A DNA stretch of 14,431 nucleotides from contig JALLPB010000589.1 in NCBI GenBank assembly GCA_036939975.1, positions 1-14,431 on the forward strand, read 5' to 3'. Source of the stretch: Cyclostephanos tholiformis (Eukaryota > Bacillariophyta > Thalassiosirophyceae > Thalassiosirales > Thalassiosiraceae). The first letter of the stretch is position 1. Every line of letters begins with the position of its first letter. This document shows positions 8,771 through 14,431 of the stretch, in pieces. Made by a program: the position numbers and the translations under genes. The notes below the pieces were generated by a model. That model saw only the letters and a list, made by a program, of their open reading frames with translations, ran no database searches and had not been told where the DNA came from.

Positions 8771-8894
8771 CTCTCTACTGTTTCTACAGAAGCAGTCTAC
8801 GAGAAGCTAGGTAGGAAAGAGGACAAGAGTCACCATCACCACTCGGACCATGGTGGCCACCTGCCATTGCCAAATGAGGCCAATAGCAATAGCT

Positions 8895-8984
8895 GTTGGT
8901 GCCAAGAAACCCACCAAAGCCATTGGGACCAATTAGGCCAACAAGGTCATTGATGCAGAGTCAGCCAATTAGGCCATTTAGACC
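8895..8984 (-). other. Possible Gly-X-Y (collagen-like) coding remnant
   Basis: Read on the minus strand, ten successive triplets are GLN, GLI, G-stop-L, CIN, DLV, GLI, GPN, GFG, GFL, GTN. Eight of ten begin with Gly, and the Cys and Asp exceptions are one base from Gly codons. The in-frame stop is TGA. CCAATTAGGCCA occurs twice at the DNA level, so this may simply be a short degenerate repeat. It is too short to claim a gene. Confidence 0.2.
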
Positions 8985-9927
8985 ACTATGATCCACTGCT
9001 CTACAGTGGGTGTGGACAATGGACTGCTGTTGAATGAAGGAAATGGGGAGGTGTTATGGTATTTACAAAGTGAGGGGTGAGTGGAAGCAGCACAACAAAG
9101 CCCACACATCAAGAAAGCCAGCAAAGGGGAGACACTCCTACTTTGATGAAAAAATAACAATCTACCAATAATGGTATGCTGGGTGAGTGTAGAGGAAACT
9201 GAGAGGCAAGCATTAAGGAAGTGAAGAGTGAGGGGGAAGACAGTGGAGGGGATACCATGTGGCAAACATTTAGAAGTGGGGGGGAGGCATGACAACAATG
9301 GTGATGAAGAAACAGCAATCAGCCAAGAATGATGTGTTAATGGATGCAGTAGGCATTGGCGAGGCAAGTGGGTTGGGAGGTGAGGGGGGAGGAGGAAGGC
9401 AGCAGGTAGAGGGAAGAGGTGGAAGGAGCCCATCCTATTGAAAAGCCTGGGGGGGGAAATGATGACAACTGATGATGATGATAGGACTGGGGCAGTAACG
9501 TAAGAAGAAGCAAAGAAGATCCAGATAAGGGGTGGCAAGGAAGGAATACAACAATCAACGGTGGCTGATGGGTTATGGGGGGGGGCAAAAGGAGGTGTAA
9601 GGAAATTGCTATGATGATTGCAGTCTCTAAAACTGCCTTGATGATGACAATGTGCACAACTGAATTTGGTGCCAAAAAGGAGGTTGCAGTCTGTCAAATC
9701 ATGACAGCAGCTGTTGATGCATCCCCTTTTCCTCCTTCTCTTTCTTGCATACCTTACCCCCTGAAGTTACTATTGTGGTGGCTTGAGCGGTGATGTGGGT
9801 GGTGGTGGTAGAAGTCAAATATCATCAGTAAAATGGAGGGGGCACCAGAATTGAAGGCTAATGCTGATGTTGATGGAATGAATGAGGGTGGTGAGAATCC
9901 AAAAATAACATATAGAAAAATTTAATC
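8985..9927. other. Purine-rich, G-biased non-coding tract
   Basis: The plus strand is strongly purine-biased for several hundred bases, with G-runs such as GGTGAGGGGGGAGGAGG near 9380 and GGTGGTGGTGG near 9795. The minus strand therefore holds a 239-codon open frame (9697-8978) that is mostly Pro, Ser, Leu, His and Cys without any domain. I read that frame as a by-product of composition. Faint internal repetition exists (GATGAA-AACA-CAATC...CCAA-AATG near 9143 and 9303). The tract ends at the inverted 91-bp repeat. Confidence 0.5.
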
Positions 9928-10010
9928 TTTGATAATGGGGTGGATGCAACAATCAATTTGGTGGATTGAAAGTTGGAAGTTATCCAATAAAAAACTCTTA
10001 GTTTTACTGC
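9928..10010 (-). repeat. 91-bp repeat, inverted 5'-flanking copy
   Basis: These 83 bases are the reverse complement of the repeat units at 11614-11704 and 11705-11795, differing by a handful of bases and one missing G. Homology stops exactly where the reverse transcriptase reading frame begins (10011). It lacks the first eight or so bases of the unit. With the two right-hand copies it brackets the element in opposite orientation. Confidence 0.85.
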
Positions 10011-11180
10011 AGACGCTACGTGGACTCAGTGCTGCAGCCTATCGTTTGAGACCAAGCTCTCTATTTCAAGAACTTGGCGGAACTGAAGACTGAGCTTGAA
10101 CACCTAACATTACCAGCCAATGCCAGCTTGTTCACATACAATGCTGTAGCCATGTACCCAAGCATCAACACAAACGATTGCTTGGATCGATTGTCGGAAT
10201 AACTCGTGAAGGAGGACATGACAGACAAGTATGGGTACTCAGCAACAGCCCTGCTAGAAGCTATTGAACTAGTGATGTTCAACAACCGTATGAGATTTGG
10301 AGACATCATCATCAAACAACTCAGCGGGATTGCAATGGGCATGTCCCCAGCCCCCACCATTGCCAACTTATACGTGGCAATCTTTGGGGAAACACATGTG
10401 CTAAAATACATCCCATCAACTGTCCTATATCTCCATCGTTTCATCGATGACGGCTTTGGAATATGGCTACATGATCCAGACCCATTGGTTGACAAGAAAA
10501 ACTGGAAGGACTTTCATGCCTGCTTGAATGCTAGTGGACTCAGCTGGATCATGAGCAACCACTCTTGGGAGGTGGTCTTCATGGACCTCCGCCTAAAGAA
10601 CGAGGGGAAGCACATCACAACCTCCCTCTATGCCAAACCCATGGCAGTTCATCTCTACCTCCCTCCACATTCCTGCCATGCCCCTGGAATTCTCTCCAGT
10701 TTAGTCTTTGGAAACGTCCTCCGCATCCATCAACTCTGCTTGGACACAAAAGATGTAGAAAAGGAACTCAAGCTCTTCCTCCACCGCCTCCTTGACAGAG
10801 GCTATCAAACAGCACAACTCATCCCCCTCTTCCAGCGGGCAATGGATAATGCCAAAGCGTACCTTCAATGAACGGCCTTGGATCACTTTCATGCTCAGTC
10901 CAAAAAAGAAAAATCTCACCGCCGGCGAGTGTTTCGCCACCTGCCATACCACCCGGCCAACCTCTCCTCCAAAACCATCCAGAAACTTTGGACGAGATGA
11001 GACGCCAACCCTCACGGCCAACCTGCCCTCAGCAGTCTGACAAACAAGGGGGGATACAATATCCCCATCAAACAACTCACCATTACTTGGCATCGCCCAC
11101 CAAACCTAGGCAACCTCCTGTCATACAGGAAAATGCATAACCGCACGGGGCTGAAAGTTTTGTCCTTTATCAGGACTTGA
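10011..11180 (+). pseudogene. Penelope-like reverse transcriptase, no endonuclease, decayed
   Basis: A single frame of about 390 codons is broken by TGA 10047, TAA 10200, TGA 10869 and TGA 10998, with no frameshift. Motif A region reads LFTYNAVAMYPSI, where Asn (10140-10142) stands at the usual catalytic Asp. Next come MRFGDIIIKQLSGIAMGMSP and ANLYVAIFGE, then the catalytic FIDDGFGIW (Asp pair at 10446-10451), VVFMDLRLK, TTSLYAKP and HSCHAPGILSSLVFGN. Past the TGA at 10869 the family C-terminus continues: HLPYHPANLSSKTIQKLW, IPIKQLTITWHRPPNLGNLL and RTGLKVLSF, ending at TGA 11178. The pattern of a YHP block then R-x-x-NL-x-x-LL fits Penelope-like elements. The frame ends too soon for a GIY-YIG domain and none is seen to 11613, so this is the endonuclease-lacking type or has lost it. 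The 5' part is cut off exactly at the inverted repeat. Confidence 0.85.
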
Positions 11181-11613
11181 TTCAAGTATGCCCCTTATTT
11201 TTTGAGCAGAGGCAGCCCACCTCCGGTGGCCGCACCCTCTGCTCAAAAAATACACATGATTATTATCCTATTTCAACATCTCACAAAGAGTGGATTACCA
11301 AGGATACCTATTTATTACCATTTTTTTAACAAGACGATCTCCATTATAGGAAGTCTGATTGGTCTTGGTTCTTTTTTTCAGAGGAGCTTTCTTGTACGCT
11401 TATCTTTTTTGAACCTATTTTTTCTTTGGGTTTCATATTTCCCACCGTGCCAAAATGTAGCATCACAATGCTAGATATTCCTAAATAATTCTTGGCGCAT
11501 GTCCAAGCTCATTTGTTCTATCTGCACTTGCCAAGATTTTTGTTAGTCTGGAAACGAAAAACTACTGCCATTTTACCTCAGAAGAGAACAATCAAAACAG
11601 CAGCCCGCTGTCA
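11181..11613. other. Presumed 3' untranslated part of the RT element
   Basis: It carries a compound hairpin near its start (11196-11252) and T-rich sequence after it. Short open frames here (for example 11202-11474) show hydrophobic, T-run-derived sequence without a domain. No GIY-YIG motif was found. Confidence 0.4.
11196..11252. repeat. Compound hairpin 3' of the reverse transcriptase
   Basis: TATTTTTTGAGCAGAGG (11196-11212) and its exact reverse complement (11236-11252) form a 17-bp stem. The 23-nt loop contains CCACCTCCGGTGG, itself a 5-bp stem, giving a two-tier hairpin. It begins 16 bases after the RT stop codon. It may be an RNA signal for template recognition or 3'-end formation. Perfect pairing in an otherwise decayed element is notable. 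Confidence 0.7.
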
Positions 11614-11704
11614 GGTTGTAGCAGTAAAACTAAGAGCTTGTTTATTGGATAACTTCCAACTTTCAATCCACCAAATTGATTGTTGCATCCACTCCATTAT
11701 CAAA
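11614..11704 (+). repeat. 91-bp tandem repeat, unit 1
   Basis: The unit starts GGTTGTAGCAGTAAAAC and ends CCATTATCAAA. It differs from unit 2 at about four positions. It abuts unit 2 with no spacer and is inverted relative to the copy at 9928-10010. Confidence 0.9.
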
Positions 11705-11795
11705 GGTTGTAGCAGTAAAACTAAGAGCTTTTTTATTGAATAACTTCCGACTTTCAATCCACCAAATTGATTGTTGCATCCACCCCATTATCAAA
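11705..11795 (+). repeat. 91-bp tandem repeat, unit 2
   Basis: Same length and limits as unit 1. It ends exactly where homology to a DDE transposase begins (11796), so it marks the boundary between the RT element and that fragment. Terminal repeats in tandem, plus an inverted partial copy, are a recorded habit of Penelope-like elements. Confidence 0.9.
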
Positions 11796-12068
11796 GAATA
11801 TGAACGCGTCGAGGCCGATGATGGCTACCGTGGGCACCCCAACAAGGTAAAGTGCCCACTCAACGACATCGCCCCTGCCGAGAAGCTGGCAATGCAGGCA
11901 CGGGTGCAGGCGAGGCACGATACAATCAACGGTCGCCTCAAAAACTGGGAAATTCTTTCCCAAGTTTATCGTCGCGACATCCGTCGTCACGGTGAGGTCT
12001 TTTGGGCGTGTGCGGTGCTCACCCAGCTCACCATTGAGCAGGGTGAGTCACTCTTCAGTGTTGAATAG
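11796..12068 (+). pseudogene. C-terminal fragment of a Harbinger/DDE_Tnp_4-like transposase
   Basis: Ninety codons, open and without stops, ending at TAG 12066-12068. The sequence has VEADDGYRG (the Asp of the second catalytic position), KVKCPL, MQARVQARHDTINGRLKNW and WEILSQVYRRDI, then HGEVFWACAVLTQLTIEQGE and LFSVE. This is the end block of ISL2EU/Harbinger-type DDE transposases. In ARHDTIN the residue at the usual Glu position is Asp. The N-terminal two thirds are missing; the left edge is the 91-bp repeat, with which it forms a chance continuous frame from 11676. Unlike the other remnants it is rich in CpG (about twenty in 220 bases), which suggests a younger or less methylated insertion. 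Confidence 0.8.
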
Positions 12069-12513
12069 TCGATTAACAGTAGAATCAAATAACATAGGGC
12101 CCTTGTATATAGATATCAATCCTTATATTTAATGATATAGATAATAATGATAATAGCATCTCGTGAGGATGGCATGCTGTTACACCTATGGTACTCTATG
12201 ATAGATACGGACCTCATGGCCAAAATATTTAGGAGGAGATGGCCAAAATATTGAGAACCTCGCAGAGGGGGAGGAGACGGCTAAAATGAGGGCAAGCCCC
12301 CTTAATTCCCTCAACCTCAACCGAAGTCGTATTTCCAAAAATCTCACTCTAGCTTCTACTATATAGATAAAATAAGTATACTATGTGTAAGTACACATGG
12401 AACTCATATATATTTTTTGAATATTCGGTCCACAGCCTTTGGCGAGGTATTTCTGCCGCTACAGGTTGCACTGGGAGTGTGATAATTTTATTTTTGTGCA
12501 ACCCACTTAATTA
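12069..12513. other. Non-coding stretch with a short direct repeat
   Basis: GGCCAAAATATTTAGGAGGAGAT at 12218-12240 is followed at once by a second GGCCAAAATATTGAG and, after AGGGGGAGGAGA, by GGCTAAAATGAGG near 12279. These look like two to three degenerate units. TA-rich sequence flanks them. No gene is recognised. Confidence 0.45.
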
Positions 12514-13952
12514 GTGTGCTGTAACAAAAAAATCAACCGGATACTTAGTAAAATCATGAAAACCCCCCCAAAAGAGTACGCTCACGCACTCTACTCTATG
12601 TTCTCCTTTTTGGACAACGTGAAGTACACTACCCTCGATGATGTGCAGAATCTCAATGAACTTTTCCTCCAGGTCACAGACATTGACATCTATTGGCACT
12701 TTTGCCATAAAGCATATGGTACTACAAAGCCCAGTGTGGGGGATGTTCCTTCTCTGCCGCTCAAGCACCCTTGCCTTCCATAAGAAGGCAATCTCCTTTT
12801 ATATGCCTCGTGCACACATGATCTGGGACAAGGTGTAAGGAAGGAGGGGAATCCCACCAAAAGTCATGCCGTGAACAAATTAATAAAGGAGATGAAAAAA
12901 CACTAGGTGAGGGGGACAGGGATTGAATTAAAGGCTCGTCGTCCCATGGAATGGGATGAGTTCCTGTCGCTTCTGGTTGCAGCCCGTACTGTGTTTTGTA
13001 CTTGCCCGGAGGTGATGACTCTAGTGCTTTCAGTGATGACACTGCAGTGGCACTTCATTGGGCGGATTTATGATATAATGAATCTCTATACAACAACGGT
13101 GTCCCCAAACTTCTGCCACCCTGGCCTTCTTCAGGTGAAGATGAGGAAGTTGAAAAATATTCGTTTGGAGCGTGACATGCCAATGCAAATTTATTTTGGA
13201 TCGATGGACCCCCTGGTATGTCCCATTTTGAACCTTGCTATTCATATCGAGATGTTTTTTCCTGTGACCGCACAATGGGGCATCCAATCTTTAGCAAGAG
13301 CAGGAAATGTGGCTTTTCCAACCACCTAGAGAAGTTGTTTGCATCCCCAGTTTTTAAACCTGTGAAGAGTGCGAAGCTGGGGACACACAGTCTTTGCAAG
13401 GGTCCTTCAATGTACAGTGCCCGATTTGGTGTCTTGCGTGAATGGATCTCCCTCCATGGCCACTGGCAGGGCAAAAAAAAACAAGTCAACACGTACATTG
13501 ACTCTGATGTGCCCTTCCCTGACGGAAAGGTTGCAAGCATACTTTGCAGGCCTCGCGGCCCCTGCAAGTATGCAGTGAAGGAGGGGCTTGTTATTAACGA
13601 CGTTTTTTTTCTCTCTCTAGTTCCCCGATGCATTGATGCCTTTGGACACAATTTTGCTATCGTATTGGCATGGTCGCCGCTTTGGGCGTCTTTTGAGTCC
13701 ACTGTTCTCGTGAATGGAAACGCTGTCAGCATAATTCCTTCTGACCTACAAAAAAAGATGTTGGACGTGTGGGAAGCAGCACAAATTGTGGCCGCTGGTG
13801 GAGCTGATGATGGTGACTTCAATCCAATCAAGACGATTGGATTGTTGGTAAGTCAGCGTATGGATCAGCTTGATATTGTCCCTGTTTTGAATGTCCTGCA
13901 GGACGAGGAAGGGGGGAGGGATGATGGAGAAGAACAACCTGCTGCTCAATAA
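12514..13952 (+). pseudogene. Tyrosine recombinase (diatom transposon type), decayed
   Basis: A site-specific recombinase that would cut and rejoin DNA through a tyrosine. The N-terminal part reads MFSFLDNVKYTTLDDVQNL and TDIDIYWHFCHKAYGT; a frame change gives KKAISFYMPRAHMIWDKV; another gives EGNPTKSHAVNKLIKEM, a TAG at 12904-12906, then VRGTGIELKARRP. The catalytic part has box I Arg in FIGRIYDIMNL (13063-13065), LERDMPMQIYFGSMDPLVCP, a frame change near 13265, KLGTHSLCKGP (H-x-x-R with Cys at 13395-13397 in place of Arg) and GKKKQVNTYIDSDVPFPD with the presumed nucleophile Tyr at 13494-13496. The tail includes ILCRPRGPCKYAVKEGL and an acidic end. After a G-run at 13909-13919 a second frame continues to 14109 with MEKNNLLLNN and MRNEMNLLF, possibly the original coiled-coil tail. 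Whether it came from a Crypton, a DIRS element or another group is not decided. Confidence 0.8.
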
Positions 13953-14063
13953 CAACGAGTGGGGGGAAGTTTTCGACCTCCACCAGATTGTGGGAGACAT
14001 GCGGAATGAGATGAACTTGTTGTTTGCCTCTGTAGACCCAATATTTGATCTGCGAAATTTTTC

Positions 14064-14079
14064 TGTATCTGCAGATACA
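14064..14079. repeat. 16-bp perfect palindrome
   Basis: TGTATCTGCAGATACA is self-complementary over 16 bases. It lies just after the recombinase remnant. Palindromes of this size can arise by chance in AT-rich DNA; it could also be a recombinase half-site pair. Confidence 0.4.
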
Positions 14080-14109
14080 ATTTATACGATCTATTACACC
14101 GTTTATTAG

Positions 14110-14431
14110 TACTTAGATACATTACAAATTATTAATAACAATTTATTGTTTTTAATTAGATTAAAAAAATTTAACCTGACATTTTAATACATTAAATTAT
14201 AACAATTAATTTGTTTAATGATGCATTTGTATTTTGCATTTATAATTAAAAAAATCAAATCATGAATTAGACATTATTTAAAGGCAATTTATTTCTATTT
14301 GACTGCAGTTCTAATTATTCAATACATTTAATTGGTATTAGATCTATTTTGTACTATATCTGCTTGATCTCAAATATCATCTGCCACCGATCCAATAGCT
14401 ATTTTGTTCCCATTGTGCTCTCCATCTAACG
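14110..14431. other. AT-rich non-coding end
   Basis: Very AT-rich DNA with many ATTAA and AATTTA strings. No gene, repeat or RNA feature is seen. Confidence 0.5.

Noticed and set aside
8978..9697. 239-codon minus-strand open frame, the longest stop-free Pro/Ser/Leu/His frame
   Set aside because: It coincides with a purine-rich plus strand that removes stops by composition; the product is low-complexity and has no domain.
3109..10998. Recoding of TGA as an amino acid (variant genetic code)
   Set aside because: The same elements also carry TAA or TAG stops, frameshifts and lost catalytic residues, so plain decay is the simpler account, and diatom nuclei use the standard code.
11181..11613. 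GIY-YIG endonuclease downstream of the RT
   Set aside because: No GIY or YIG-like motif appears in any plus frame.
11181..11795. Hammerhead ribozyme in the 3' region or the 91-bp repeats, as known in some Penelope-like elements
   Set aside because: I looked for a CTGANGA core with GAAA and found none.
13600..13622. Intron acceptor at TTTTTTTTCTCTCTCTAG in the recombinase
   Set aside because: The frame reads through with family-like sequence on both sides (VINDVFFLSLVPRC), so no intron is needed.
13238..13831. 197-codon minus-strand open frame
   Set aside because: It is antisense to the recombinase core, whose motifs fix the plus strand as coding.

Overview
This looks like a nuclear, non-prokaryotic transposon graveyard, most likely from a diatom (perhaps a centric one). 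The assignment rests on my recollection of the protein families: the Ty3/gypsy pol, the endonuclease-less reverse transcriptase, the tyrosine recombinase and the DDE transposases all resemble types I associate with diatom genomes. No alignment was run. I see no intact host gene, tRNA, rRNA or CRISPR array. Most longer open frames are pieces of decayed mobile elements or shadows of them.

Layout. 1-1640 is non-coding and repeat-rich: three copies of an AAAGTGG-(14 nt)-CCATAG repeat whose palindromic core changes sequence but stays self-complementary, a diverged tandem duplication, and a short minisatellite with a TTAGGG core. 1741-2794 (+) is a broken pogo/CENP-B-like DDE transposase with a probable 83-nt intron. 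3058-3640 (-) is a broken zinc-ribbon protein of unknown function, and 3914-4398 (-) may be another coding remnant. 4548-6536 (-) is a 5'-truncated Ty3/gypsy pol (RNase H plus integrase). 7211-8158 (+) is a broken, unrecognised protein with an acidic C-terminus. 8159-9927 is non-coding, with nested palindromes, a possible Gly-X-Y remnant and a long purine-rich tract. 10011-11180 (+) is a Penelope-like reverse transcriptase remnant bounded on the left by an inverted copy, and on the right by two tandem copies, of a 91-bp repeat. 11796-12068 (+) is the C-terminal end of a second kind of DDE transposase, with an open frame and many CpGs. 12514-13952 (+) is a broken tyrosine recombinase. The last 320 bases are AT-rich and empty.

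The genes do not form a pathway; they are independent insertions. What unites them is the way they died. In four unrelated elements a catalytic residue appears to be lost by a G:C to A:T change at what would have been a CpG (three Asp to Asn, one Arg to Cys). Of thirteen internal in-frame stops I could place, nine are TGA, at least four of them where I expect Arg. This is the pattern expected from deamination of methylated CpG. The DDE fragment at 11796-12068 stands out as CpG-rich and free of stops.
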